This document shows positions 12,133-25,481 of a stretch of DNA of 64,000 nt, piece after piece (positions within the stretch are counted from its first letter, which is position 1; every line of letters begins with the position of its first letter). The DNA is from Linyphia triangularis. Lineage: Eukaryota > Arthropoda > Arachnida > Araneae > Linyphiidae. The stretch covers positions 28,571,933 to 28,635,932 of the forward strand of contig OZ021724.1 in assembly GCA_963978545.1 (NCBI GenBank), in the 5' to 3' direction. A program made the position numbers and the translations under genes. Below the pieces are notes generated by a model. It searched no databases. It had not been told where the DNA came from and saw nothing but the letters and a program-made list of their open reading frames with translations.

Positions 12133-12414
12133 AAACCTGCCCTAGGGCAAAGGCTACTGAGAGATGAAAGCAGTTCCCATGTAGCACAGAATTATTGGCC
12201 GATATCAGAAACAGAGCTTTTTGAAAATTGGCTAAATCTGGCCGAGATTCGAGCCTCGTTTAAAAATACATGATTTTTTTTTGTTATAATAAACATTTCA
12301 AAAACATCACATAATGCATTGGTTTGGCTTCATCTTTTTCTTATAAATCAAATATTTCTTTTTTAAAACTGTGCATCTACATTTCAAAACTTCTAGTATA
12401 CATTATCCAGCATC

Positions 12415-12660
12415 GTGCGAGATTGGTCAATACTAGTAACAATGGCTGGTTTACAAAATTCCACTTTGGGAAATCGAGTGATATTAGGCAGCGTTGTTGT
12501 GCTCCTGTGGGTTGGTAGTTTTCAGATTATCTGGAGCCGTCAGCAACACGAGGGCTATAATGCACCGAAACATTCGTCATTTGACAAGCCAACATACATT
12601 TACAAACACACATGCCTTACACGGGACTCGAACCCGCAACCTCGCGGGTTGTGCTAATGG
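12415..12660 (-). mobile_element. tRNA-derived SINE, probably 5'-truncated
   Basis: On the minus strand, TTAGCACAACCCGCGAGG is followed by GCGGGTTCGAGTCCCG, an excellent RNA polymerase III B box in a T-arm-like context. A tRNA-unrelated body of about 200 bp follows toward 12415. The TAGCACAAC motif looks like the end of a tRNA D-arm/A-box region, but its distance to the B box is too short, so the head is rearranged or truncated. The plus-strand translation contains DSNPQP, the usual signature of a reversed tRNA B box. The plus-strand open frames here are shadows of the SINE. No target-site duplication was identified. Confidence 0.6.
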
Positions 12661-12995
12661 GATTCAAGTGTTAAGGAAGAACGCTTTTAAGGAGTTCTTT
12701 AAAGGAAACCTCTACAAGTTTACACCTCAAATAATTAAAAAATGGAATCTCACTATATGCCTTAATATTTTACAGAATTATAATTTTGCTTTTGCTATAA
12801 CTAATATTTTAAAAACATTTAAGAGAATAGTAACACAAATAGTGTCTTATTCTCCATTTATAATTGTAGAAGAAGTGAAAGGATTTAATAACCACAATCG
12901 AACTACATTATTAGTAGCTTATGTCTTAATTCGAAGTTATTTTTTTAAAAACTCTTAAACTTTGGTATAAATTATTTTAGAAATTTAAACTTTAC

Positions 12996-14143
12996 TTAAG
13001 GGGGTCCGGCGTCTCCATAGGAGTCCATGTTAAATTCAACAACTTTTGGGCTTCTCATTTAATTATCGATTCTTCAATCATTATTAAACGTTCACAGTTA
13101 CATATTTGGATAATATTTAATACTTTAATTTGAGATTTTTATTATTCTTGGAAAATTAAAATAATTATGATTTTCTAAAAATAAGTTTTAAAAAATTGTT
13201 AAAATTTTAGACTGATTATTTTGTTAAAAAAAGTATGCTACTTATTATTTATTCCTCGAGTTAAAGCCCTAAAATACATTAGAGAAACATGTATACATTT
13301 TTAAGCATTTGTGCCAAATAGATTTCAAACTATGTGCCCCAAAACATGAAAAAAAAGCCCGGCATTTTGAGAAATTCGGTTTGGAAGTTAAAATCATGCA
13401 TTAAAAAAAATTACATTTTGTTTCCTTCAAAAAATTATTAAAAATACTCCAAAATAAGATATAATTACAAATGTGGCATCATTTTAAAGAGAATTTAAAT
13501 TTTAATAAACGTTAATAAATTCAAAATTAATGGAAGTTAGTACCCTCTATACCGGTAATATTAATTTGGCATATTTCGTGTACCTTTTTCTCAGAAAGTA
13601 ATTAACACAGAAGCCTAATTTATTTTTCAGTATATTTAGCAGACACTTGTTATTCTACTGAAGTTACCTTTTATTTGTAATTTATTTACTTTTTTTTTTT
13701 TAATGAATTAACGTGAAAGTCACTCAAATTTGTTAAAAATCAAAAAAAATTTCCCCGAAAAAAATCGTAACAAAAAATATTTAAAAAACAACAAAACCTC
13801 ACTTCAGTATATACAAATATATATAAAAAAATGTGTGGCAAAAATTTTAGGAAGATAGTTTGTGCAGTTTTTGAGATAAAGGTACACGAATTATGAAAAA
13901 TGTAGTTTTGAGAAAAATCCCTTTTAAAGAAAACTGTACTTACACTAACAGTTACGATTATTTCTTCAAAAAATTATTGAAAATACTTATAATTAAGGTA
14001 TTAATACAAATGAGGTAACATTTTAAAGGGGATAATTTAAATTTTAATAAACAATAATAAACTTAAAATTGATTTTTGATAAATTTTAGTGTACCAATTC
14101 CTCTTAATAATCTGAAAATGTTTCATGTACCGGACCCCCTTCA
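12996..14143. mobile_element. TTAA-flanked terminal-inverted-repeat element, ~1.14 kb
   Basis: The left end is TTAA followed by GGGGGTCCGG (13000-13009). The right end is the exact reverse complement of that decamer (14130-14139) followed by TTCA, a plausible one-base decay of TTAA. The interior holds no long frame. It contains an internal direct duplication: about 13405-13560 and 13940-14105 share TTCAAAAAATTATT, then AATACAAATG-type sequence, then AATTTAAATTTTAATAAAC. The TTAA duplication points to piggyBac-like mobilisation, and the G-rich ends resemble those of the 7.05 kb element. A truncated relative lies at 10670-10985, so this family has moved more than once locally. Confidence 0.75.
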
Positions 14144-17100
14144 ATCATATTAAATGTATTTTCAAGTTAATACATTAAAAGATCACGATTTTGCAAAAAG
14201 AAGTATTTATAGATGCCAGTTCTGCGTGTTAAATTCTTTTTTATGAATTCATGTTAATACTTCGAAGTTTCACAATCAGTAACACAGTAGTACTTCAAAG
14301 CAGTTTTTTGCTTTTTATCTTTCTGCTGGAACTTCTTTCTGAAAGAGCAATGACGCAGTCTGTCTTGGATGATCGATAATACCAGTCTCACAAATAGATT
14401 TCCAATCCCCCCAAAATATTCTATGAGATATGAGAATCAGATTTCTACACAGGTCAACACATTCTTTGACGCTCATACTATCAACCATTTTATTCAGAGA
14501 TTTCTCCTAGAATACTAAAGTAATAGTCGAACCATTTTTTAGGGTCTCTGCAAAAGAATAAAATTATTGGGAATAAAACTATTTTTTTTTATACAAAAAT
14601 TATTTTGTTTCTTGCAATTAATAATTGAAAAATATTTAAAATAATACTCTTCAACTTTTTCTCTACCAATACAAGTTTTATCAAAATTGGTTATAATTAC
14701 AATCTCTCCTTGTTGAGGTAAAAAAAAAAAAAATCTTGTCGATTTGGAAGTATTTTTATTGAAAAAAATATAAATTCCAAAGTTGGCGAGTTTCGCTACA
14801 AGCTTCAAAAAGTAACTTATAACTGAATTCAAAAACTATTTAGAGGAATGTTGTAAACTTCTCACACAGCTACTATAAACGTACATTTCCAGTTGAACTT
14901 TGTTATACTACTATTCTTATCGTGAAATTATTAAAATTATCACTTAATTTTACTTTTGAGATTTTTTTTTTCTGAAATTCAAAGAACTTACATTACTCAC
15001 TCATTTTAAAAAAACTTCTTAAAACCTATATTCTGATAATTATTTAGTACTAGCTAGGTTCCATACCTAGGTTCCTTAAGAATAGTTGCTATTGTTTTTT
15101 CCTCTCTTTCTCAACAACAGCTTTTTATCTAATGTGCATTTATATATTAGAAGGACGGGTTTTAGTTTCTAGTTTTCCCATTGATTCCATATAAGAAAAA
15201 ATCTATGTGGGAAAACCATCAAGTACCATATCCTATTGGCAAATTTCCATTTGTACAATTTAAGTCTATGGGGAATGACTTTTCCTACATTAAAACCATT
15301 GATATATTCGTAACTTTTATTTTACCTATAAGTTTTTATATTTATGTGAATAAAATCTTAGTAATTTGATAAAAATATAAGGTCAATACATTTTATTAAT
15401 GGGTCCAATCCAAAACTAAAGACTTACTAAAACGTATTTTTATTCGTGTTAATATTTACTGCTTTAAGAGCTTGCTTTAATGGAATTGATTATAATGTCC
15501 ATGTAAATTGAATGCATCCGTTTTTTTTATTTAATTCAATACGATGAAAAAATTTTCTAAATAGTTTTGTTACATTAATGAAAAGAGTTTACAAATAGAA
15601 TTAAATTGACTTCAATTAGTTTTTTGTCAGAATTTAATTATAGATATTAACTTATTTCTAAAAGTTCCTTAAGCCCTATTTCTGGAATCAGGAATACTGT
15701 TTATCTTTCAAAAGATTACGTTATCATTATTTATTTTCTTATTTTTACAGCTATGTAAATATTTTTGGCATTGTTATTTGTTACATTTTCTGCAGTTAAT
15801 AAGTAGATTTTTGTACGCGAAATTTTCAAATTTTAATTTTTTACATATTTTTAAAGTCTTAAAATGCCACTTCTCTTTCAATTTTGAAAAATGTGAAACT
15901 TTTTTTTAAATACAAATTTTTTAATATCTTTTAACTATTTAAAATATGCATACTTATATAGTTGGCAAAGTGATTGGTTTCTTGAAAAAAATGCAGAGCA
16001 TCTCTTGGAAATTTTGAAGAAACATTTAATTTTTTTTCTTTTTCATTTTGAATTTTTTTTTAAATAAGCACTGTTAATTGAATAATGAATTGCAGCACAT
16101 GAGGTTCAGATATTTGTAAAGAAATGCAAAGCAATTTTTTAACCAAGTCATAATTTTTTTTACGTCATATGTCCTTGGTTTTGGTATTTTTTACTTGAAA
16201 TAGGTTTAATTTTTACACTGCTTAAACTATTTTAGTATACTCATGAGCCGTATACTCTTTGCCTGAGATGTATATACTCTGCTTTTTAATAACATGCTTC
16301 AAAACACCAAAATTATTGTCTAACAAGAGAAGGAAGTGCCTTATTAAGGAATAATATTAAAAAATGCGGTGAAATTTTGTATGGCTCCGACTCTCTCCCA
16401 CAATATGCTTATGAAAAAATATATAATTCAGAATGCATTTTTCGCTCAAATATTGGTATGTTATTTGGCTAACTCAAGTAGGAAAAGGGATTTTCAAACG
16501 AAACGCTGATGTTATTGGACTATTTTCTTTCTTAAAGATCACTTTCGTTTTAGCATACTAAAACTAAATGGTGTTACCACGCAGTTGGGTTTTAAATTTC
16601 GATTATTCCTGTATTGATCTCCTTTTAATCCCTTACCTAAAATTTCCATTACTATTATGAATGCATGTACATTTATAACTATTGTTTTTTTAATTAAAGA
16701 AATATAGATCTATACGTAATGAAATGATTACAGCTGTTAATCCAACTCTAAAAAAAAATTGTTGCTTATTCCCTTTTGATTCTCATGTATTGAATTATTA
16801 TTAGTGCAATATATATTAATGTAACGTTCAATTAATTATGTAGATACTATAACGAAAATTATAGAACCAATTAGTCATTCATATTTAAAATTTATTGTTA
16901 TCAGTTTTCTGAATTGCCTTTTGCAATATCTGCACATACACACAGAGGCTAGCATCATATGAAAAATGCATGTAAATAGCTATCAGTTAAAAAATGATTT
17001 TTTTTCATTCTATGTACACCTAAATAAAAAAAAAATATTTTAAAATAACTTACATGAGAATTTGTAATCCCTCAAAAACTGTTTAAGTTACATCTATATC

Positions 17101-18279
17101 AATATAAGGCGTGGCGATATAAAGAGCAAACTCAACATCGGATAAAAAATAAATAAAATTCCGCCTTCCGAAGACCATTAACAGATTATAAAGGTATATT
17201 TTTCATGCTCAGTTCGTCCTTCTTTCCCTCTCAAAATACTTATAGAAAAATATCAAGAATGGGAAAATTAATACATTGAAAAATTTTCCAACGCGTTTTT
17301 ATAACAACTACCTTTTGTTGAATTCTCCCTTTGTATCAACGCCTCGTATTAATTGATTTCTGTTAAGAAACAATAACTTATTTGTCATGTATTTTGTTTA
17401 TTCGTAAACTTGGTATTTTATTGAATGCGATTTATCTTACCTACTTTTACAATAGACGTTTTTAGAAATATAAATTTTCAGAGTTTTGAATGTTACTATT
17501 AAAACTTTCTTTATTTTAGTTTAAAATCTATTCTCAATAATTTAACACTATTCAGTACTTTAATGCACAGGCAAATTATTCGTAAAACATGCATCAGTTT
17601 TGTAACAACAACATACATTTTCCATTTTCTACAATTCTGTAGTTAAGTATAATTTTATCTCCACATTTAATGTCGTCTCCTGTCTAAATAGCTCCGTAGT
17701 TTGTCATATACAACACTCTTAGTTTAAGAAACTATCAACTTGAAATCTCACATTCTTTTGCCGTCCAAGTGCTAAGTGCTTTTAGTACTCCAGAGACACA
17801 CTTAGAAATTTAGTCTAAAACTACTCCAAGCCAGCAGGAATTTATAAAATTAAGTTCTACTTCACTCCATTCATCGAAATAAAATAACATATTTCAACAC
17901 ATTTTAAATCAACAAAATATTCTCTTACGTATTTCTCACTATAGCATTGTGAAGTTTCTCACGTATTTGCAATGCACTTAATGGTACTAACCCTTAGAGA
18001 AGTTCTCGTTCCATTTGAGTTGACTAAAAATATATTGAAGTTTTATATCTAAACAAATCCTCAGTATAATGAAGTAGAAATAAGAGCAGTTTTGAAAGGT
18101 TAAAAAAAAAAAGACGAAAATCTTTAAGAGTATATTTAAATTTGCTTATTAATTATTTTTGATGTTAGAGTATGAAGATTGATGCATTTGTAGTTTTCTA
18201 TATTTAAAAACCATAAATAGTTTTCAGCCTTACTTAAGAATATACAGTAGACAGTTTTTATCAATATAATGAAAGTACA
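14144..18279. other. AT-rich noncoding DNA, no supported gene
   Basis: Mostly low-complexity A/T sequence. A 57-codon minus-strand frame near 14317-14490 (MVDSMSVKECVDLCRNL at its start) looks coding in composition but is within chance length, and I do not recognise it. No repeat with clear ends was seen. Confidence 0.5.
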
Positions 18280-18533
<254 letters not shown>

Positions 18534-19421
18534 CTGTTAAAATGGTGTAAGTACAACTATACTGCAAGTGTGGTTACAGAAAATAAAAACTACTAAGCTA
18601 TTAAATTCCAACACAAGTTAAATAAATTGAATTACAAAAAACTGTAGCATAACATAGATGGACTCTCTGCCCACTTCTCGTTAGAAATCGATCGATTTAT
18701 CAATTACTCAATGGATTCATTAACATCGCATTGGATTGTCGAGCAACCCTTTGGATTTGTTCGCAGTTCACTATAATTGTTACGATAAGCAAAAGTCAAA
18801 ATACTTAGGTAATATGTGAAGCAATTATACATAACTCGCATACCATGAACTTTGAAATATAAATAGGAATTCTGTATTTAAAGTTTTTCGAAACATGTAA
18901 CCTTATTTCTGATATAACGTCACTCAATATGAATACTTGAAATGAGTTTAAAATGAATTTCATTTGAATGGAGGGTTTTTAATCAACTTTCGAAGTATCA
19001 CAAGTTCAAAAAGAAATTACTATAAATCTCTGTGTATTTAAGTGACTTGAAAGGTTATCAAGTTAAAACTCTTTTCCTTAAATTAAACTTTCTAGGAAAG
19101 AATGTTTGATTTTCTGAATAAAACTACATTTTTTCTTCAATTTATCTTTACTGTGCAAATATGTCACTACTCTTCACGATATTTCTTAGATAAGGTTCTA
19201 TAAAAAGTAAAAAAGTAAGTAATGATTTGCTAGAGATGTTTTTGAAAGTATTATATTTAAAAGAAATACTTTTGTTCGCATTTTCTGACATTAAACAATG
19301 GAGTTTAAGTCATAATGTCTTATAAAACAAAGTTAAATAAATTATATTCGATATTCATTTTATAACATGTATGTTTAATTATATTTTTATTTCAGAAGTA
19401 TTTTAAGAAAATTTATTGCTT

Positions 19422-19484
19422 ACACTTTTTTGGTTGAAGACCTGTTTTATTTAAAATAAAACAGGTCTGCAACCAAGAAAGTGT
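19422..19484. repeat. long hairpin, 31-bp arms, 1-base loop
   Basis: The arms 19422-19452 and 19454-19484 pair over 31 positions with two mismatches around a single A. The core reads CCTGTTTTATTT / AAATAAAACAGG. It could form a near-perfect hairpin if transcribed or extruded. It may be a small foldback transposon remnant. No flanking duplication was recognised. Confidence 0.9.
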
Positions 19485-19799
19485 TTAGATACCATTAGCT
19501 GATAGATTTTTGGGCGCTGATTTCAGGAAAAATAGTCACAAAATTCAATGCCGTATCATTTTTTTTCAAAAAATTGAAAATTTTGATTTTCGTAGCCACT
19601 AATCGATTGTGTTAATTAAGCAAGGGGATGAGCCATATAGTATCATAATTTGTCATTTTGGAGAAAACTGGAAATGTATCCTCTTGCTCGAAAAACAACG
19701 AAAAAAATAAACAATTTTCGAGTGAATTCTAAACAAATTGTGTTTCGCTGTCCGCATACGTTATAAATATATAAGTATATCATGCATATTTTAGTATAA

Positions 19800-21350
19800 A
19801 AGTTAATGACCAAGAAAAGCTAAGGGCCCCACATAAAGTGTATTTATTACCTTTGTGTAGAGGAATTACGAAAGTGGTCAGTAAGCACAAAAGAGTCTTT
19901 TCGTTTTGGAATCCCTATGATCTAGAGGGAACCCAAAAATCATAGTGATAACTGCTACTTCCGTTCATGCAACGTGAAGGCGTACAATTTAACTAATAAG
20001 AAAGAAATGTGTTATCGAACCATTCCGTCCGCAATGCGCCCGGTTCCTCTTATCTCATAAATACCTGTACCTAAACCTTCTGAGAAACTAGAAGATATTC
20101 CTGAAGACTTTGAAGACAAAGATGAACCTTATGACAAGTACTATTATGGTGTTTCAGATAACAGTGACCTCTAACTTTTTACACAGCTGAAATTGAATGA
20201 TTTAGTCAGAGATTTGGGCCTTTCTAAAGAATCTGCCTAACTATTAGACTGTAGGCTAAGAAAAAGAACTTATTGGTTCCTAGTACCTCTTTCTCATGGT
20301 TAAGAAAGAGAGAAACAAATTTCATTTCATACTTCTCTCAAGATAGTAGCTTGGTTTAATGTAGCAATATCTCTGGTTTGATGGAGAATTTTAATATACA
20401 GTATGATATGAACGAGTGGAGACTCTCTATTAACTCCCAAAAAAGCCCCAAAGCAATATTACTGGATGATGGCAGCAAGTATTCTTCAGTGCCATTAGGG
20501 TAATCTGTGTACCTGAAAGAATCTTACGAAAATGTAGCTTTGATTCTCACTTATTTAAAATATAAATAATATGGATGGATGATATGCGGTGATCTATGGT
20601 AGGGTGAACATGGATATATGATATGCGGCTTTCCATGCATCTTGGACAATAAACTAGATACATCAATTATCCTTGTTTCTTGTGTGAATGTAACTGTCGG
20701 GATAACAAGAATCATTGGATCTAAAAGCGTGGCTGCCAACCTGGAAACAAAAATGTAGTAAAGGAAAGTTTGGTTGATCCCAAGAAAGTCCTGTTGCCTC
20801 CACTTCAAATCAAGCTTGGCTTAATTAAACAATTTGTCAAAGCTCAATCAAAAGAAAGAGAGTGATTTAAAAAAGTTTCCAGGACTTTCAAAAGCAAAAA
20901 TAAAAGAAGGTGTTTTGGTAAGTCCAGATATTTGGAAACTTTTTAAAGACGAAGTGTTTGAAAGAAAAATGTTTTAGAATGAAAAAGAGGTCTGGAGAGC
21001 TTTCAAGTAAGTTGTCACAACATTCCTCGGGAACTTTAGGTACCCCAACGATAAATCTATCGTGGAAAACATGTTAATGAAATTTAATGACTTGGATTGT
21101 TCAATGAGATTCAAAGTGCATTTTTTAAATTCACTTTTGGACTACTTCCCCAAAATCTTGGTGCAGTAAGAGAAGAACATAGTCAAAGATTTCACCATGA
21201 TAAGAAGGAGATGGAGCGTAGATACCAAGGTAAATGGAACGTCAATCTGATGGTGGACTACTGTTGAATGCTACACAGAGAAGTCCCGCGTAAAAGCGAG
21301 ATCTAACCCCACTATCAAAGAGAAAGACAAAGATTTCAAAAATCTGTTCG
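19800..21350 (+). pseudogene. decayed retrocopy of an uncharacterised multicopy arthropod gene family
   Basis: Successive plus-strand frames, broken by many stops and frameshifts, give fragments in the same order as a protein family I recall from many arthropod genomes: REPKNHSDNCYF, AMRPVPL, EKLEDIPEDFEDKDEPYDKY, NDLVRDLGLSKESA, EWRLSINSQKSPKAILLDDG, ESYENVALILTYLKYK, CFLCEC-like residues, HWI, ESLVDPKKVLLPPLQIKLGL, KQFVKAQSKERE, FKVHFLNSLLDYFPKIL, and ERRYQGKW-like residues. No introns are evident, so a processed or transposed copy is likely. The function of the family is unknown to me; the CFLC/DCYF cysteine pairs hint at zinc binding. At least six in-frame stops and several frameshifts show that it is dead. 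The assignment rests on memory of the motif order, not on a search. Confidence 0.75.
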
Positions 21351-24300
21351 ACTGAAAGATGCGCTGTCATTTATGTTAATATTTCATATGGTATCTGTAC
21401 AACTCCCCGATTTAGAGCATTGGTATTATTACACATATTATTATTTTTATATTAGTAACACCTAAAATCAGAAATGAGTTTATTCAATGGAACTATATTT
21501 GTAGTTGAACTTATTTCAAACATTAAACTGGAAAAAATAGAGTTGAAAAAAACCTCATCACTATCAACTATTTTAAATTTCGATATTTTCAGTTCAAAAT
21601 TTAGATAAAGATTAAGATGAATTACACGATGTTGTAATTATCCTTATAAGTTTGATACCGTAAAAATTGTCAAAAGTTCCGTTCATTACATTATTTTATT
21701 TAAAGTTAAATCAAAACAATATTTTTCATTATTCCAATACTGTTTGTAATTAGATCATTAATAAATTGTTTTTTGTATTAAACTTTATTTGACAGTTTTT
21801 AAAATCTTTTGCAATTTTAATATCGATATATTATTGTAATAATAACGGATTAGCTTAATTATTTAACTTAAAACTGAAAAAACAACAACTTAAAACCATT
21901 CTCATGATCCAACATGGACAAAAAGTTTGAAGAATTAAGAATTTGAACCATCTTAATGACAAGTTTGAACACGAAAAAGTTTACTTTATACAAAAATATG
22001 ACATTGTCAAAATATCTTGGAATTTTAAGTGTAATTTTTTATCAGTTAAAACTGGGGATATGCTAACGTAATAAAACCATCTTTGTACGCATTCCTGATT
22101 CTAAAAGATATTTACAATCGTTTATGTATCATTAATCTTAGTTTATTCTAAATGGATTTTGTCTAAAAAAAGCTAATTGATATATGATTTTTTTTATTTT
22201 GAAAGTATGGAAGCCTTTTTTCTGTGAATAATGTCTAAACAAAAGTTAATAAATTTAAATTGCATGCTCATAAAGCTCTGAAAACACATGTTTCGCGTTG
22301 ATATATTAATTCAAACATCGATTTATTGCCAAATGAAGCAACTGCACACCACAGAAAATATATTTTATTTTTAACTGTTCTCATTCTGATTTATGTTTTT
22401 TCTTCTTTTACTACAATGCAAGCCACTGTTAAATCTTATAGTCCACGAGCTTATCTTGCTATATTTAAATCTAAATAATTAATGTAATAAATAAACGTCA
22501 TCTTCTAGAGAAGCACGTTTACACTTTATTTACCTTGTTTTAATTTTAACGACGTACTCGCAATAATGTATCAGCTATGCAGAGAAATATCAACAAGTAT
22601 ATCTTAGAACAATTCCTATATCCTATGTAAGACGTATGTTTTTGATCTACTGCACATCGAGAGAAAGCTGATTGAGTTAGTAAACAACTTTCACTTTAAA
22701 ATAAAGTTTTAACTCGTCAAGTTGTCTGAATGGTTTTGAACCATGTACCTTTTGATCACTAGCCTGCCATCGAATTTTTTTTGTTTATCTCAAAGTGATA
22801 ACAACTGTTATTTTTCGAAATTAAAGCGAAAGTTTTGTTTTTTTCAAACTCATTTTTTTTTTAAATCTATTTTATATAAATCTGGTAAACCTCAAAGATT
22901 TAATATTAAAGCGAGTGCTTATTTTTAATAGCATATCATACTTGCTTCTTATAATTGCTTGTTTTTTTATGTGTTTTCATGTTTTGTGTATTCAACTAAA
23001 ATCTATTACATAGAAAATTTTAATTATGAATAAACACTTTTCTTGGTATGGTAGGGAGGATTTCAACTTGAAGAAAACAAACCAGATTTTGATTGCAAAC
23101 CTAAATTTTTCTACAATATTGCGCCAAGGTATTTGTTGTCGTTCACAATATAAAGAGCCATGTGAATATAATGCTGCTGTAATTTATTACACCATTTTAC
23201 ATTTACAGAGACGAAATGACTATTCACGGTAAAACATGCATCGGTCTTATCTTAATCATACTGAACATATAACAGTAGCAATAAACATAATTTTCTCATC
23301 TCTCAAAAAACAACTGGACATTGTAAAAAAAATCTCCAAGTAAAATGGTCAGCCAGAAAAAGTTATGAAATTTAATGATTGTTGCTAAACATCACGTTGG
23401 AGTACTTGTTCAATAATGAATATAGTTGGGATTATTAGGAAAACCCCTCATAGCATTAGTACTTGGAAAATTAGAGTTATTTCCAAATAATCCCATTTGA
23501 TATATTTGATGTACTTTGTGCACATTGCACTGAATTTGAAATAATTCTATAAAAACTCTAGCCTTCCAAGAAGTGATTACCTATAGGAGTTTTACTCAAT
23601 ATTACCAATTTAGTTTATTGTGTACAGTACCCCACAGAAATTAAACACTGCTGATTATCGGCAAACATTAAATTTCAAAACTGTTTACTGCTGACTATTT
23701 TATTTAGTGGTTTTCTCTGCAGACTCTCGGTTTCTTTCCCTTTTTTTAAGGGGGGGGGGGGGACTTCAATGGGTTCCTAAAAATTATTGGTTTAGCTTGC
23801 AAGTCAAGAAGACACGCTTACAATAGTAAGCTAAGCATTCGTTCGCTGTTGTTAACAAATGTGAAGTTCAATATTGGTTAGTCAAGTTTACGGAGATTGT
23901 GAGTGCGTATATCATTAAAAATAAAGCTCTTTTGAAATGCTTAAAAAATACTTAAATTTTTAAAAAAGAATCTTATCTGGTGAAGTGTGCTTTTTCTTTA
24001 GACAATAAAAGTAGTTTTAAAGGTTTTCTTTCAAATTCTGTAAAGAAAAATACTTTAGAAAGTATATTGCACAGCAGAAGCACTTTATATATTTTTGCTA
24101 CAGTATATCTTTTTTTTAAGAAAATATCTCTTTGAAAAGTAACCTACGAATTCACAAACTAATGAAACATATTTTTTTACATTACATTTATGAAAAGATT
24201 TGCTGAAACTGTTGTTGGAAATATATTTTAATTATTTAGACATTCCAAAAACCCATTTAAAAAAAACTGTGCTTTTAAAAATGGCAATTTTAACTATCAT

Positions 24301-25034
24301 CTCATATAACATTTTTTTTTTAGTGCTCCAAGTGGACTAGGAGTGTTTTTTTAACTGTCAACAAATGTATCTTTAGACTTTAACATTTCACTTTAAGAAT
24401 TTATTCAAGTACTATATTTTATTTTTAAGACACTTAGTCAAAATATAAATTTTTTTAGGTAAAAGACACACCTATAAATTAAATAACTTTAAATACTGCA
24501 TTTATTGAACATTACTCTGGCAGTTTAGTTTATATTTTTGTATAAAGTGGCTAGAACTCAAAATGCCTCCATTTAACACTTTATATGGTTTTTATAGCAG
24601 AACATAGACCAAACAGAATTTGGTTTGTTTACAGAAGAGACAGAAAATAGAACTCAAATGTAGTGTTATTATGAAAATGTAGTATTATTATGTTTTTATC
24701 GCAAAAAGAAAAATCATTTTAAAAATGTCTATTTTGACTTTTTTTTCGAATTCTGCTAAAATGTAAAATATTTTGAAATAATCTTAAAATCTTTTATTTT
24801 CATGAAATTTATTAAAATTTTTTTATTTAACGTTTCTTATTTACACTTTACGCAGACAGTAATTTTTAGAGACATTTGAGAGAGATTGGTGGGAATAGTT
24901 TCCTTTCCTTCTCACTGAAATTTTCATCCGAAATTATAGCACGGCGTCACTTTTCTTAAGGATTGTTCTTTGAAGCAGTTAAAAGAAAAAAAAAGAAAAA
25001 AAACTTTGCTGCTCAAGTTGCCAAAAGCCTTTAG
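21351..25034. other. AT-rich noncoding DNA, no gene seen
   Basis: A/T-rich with scattered homopolymers and a 13-base G tract at 23750-23762. Open frames at 22743-22928 and 23026-23232 are short, have no recognisable motif, and are most likely chance. Confidence 0.55.
23750..23762. repeat. poly(G) tract, 13 bp
   Basis: A run of G following a T run, isolated in AT-rich sequence. Confidence 0.85.
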
Positions 25035-25174
25035 TTTATTGTTTGAAAACGTTTAGTTTAAATTTATTGTTTGAAAACGTTTAGTTAAAATTTATTGTTT
25101 GAAAACGTTTAGTTAAAATTTATTGTTTGAAAACGTTTAGATAAAATTTATTGTTTGAAAACGTTTAGTTAAAA
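25035..25174. repeat. 28-bp minisatellite, 5 units
   Basis: Units start at 25035, 25063, 25091, 25119 and 25147, exactly 28 bp apart. The core is TTTATTGTTTGAAAACGTTT. Only two or three substitutions separate the units. Confidence 0.95.
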
Positions 25175-25379
25175 TGTATGCATGTCATGATCATATAAAA
25201 TGTTTTGATTTGGAAGGGTTGACGCGTCGATATGAAATTTAAATTCTGAAAGTGGATGCGTATTGCAAACTTGTAGAATCTACCTTTAGGAGATATGTTA
25301 TCTCAATAAATGAGAGGTTGTTGTATTTTGAATAAACTTAAAAAATACGACATTTCCTAGCTATTGAAAAAAATGTAAT

Positions 25380-25481
25380 ATGAGCGTCATGGAGCATAGG
25401 TGTGGGGGAAAATTTATGCTCGGAGGCATAAAAATCCTTCACGCCTTGCTTATTGTTGCAATTTCAATACTATATGTGTAG
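25380..25481 (+). CDS. 33-codon candidate ORF or exon with a membrane segment (unproven)
   Basis: The frame starts ATG at 25380 and reads MSVMEHRCGGKFMLGGIKIL followed by a hydrophobic run (HALLIVAISILYV) to a TAG at 25479. The CGGKF...GIKIL plus hydrophobic pattern is reminiscent of the start of MARVEL-domain membrane proteins, but this is a weak resemblance. The stretch is clearly less AT-rich than its surroundings. No good donor site was found at its end, and open frames of this length are common by chance. Listed as a candidate only. Confidence 0.18.
   Translation: MSVMEHRCGGKFMLGGIKILHALLIVAISILYV

Noticed and set aside
12415..12958. Overlapping plus-strand frames of 80 and 154 codons
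   Set aside because: They run through a reversed tRNA-SINE (DSNPQP signature) and then AT-rich DNA, with no family match.
14317..14490. A 57-codon minus-strand frame starting MVDSMSVKECVDLCRNL
   Set aside because: Within chance length, no recognised family, no splice sites identified.
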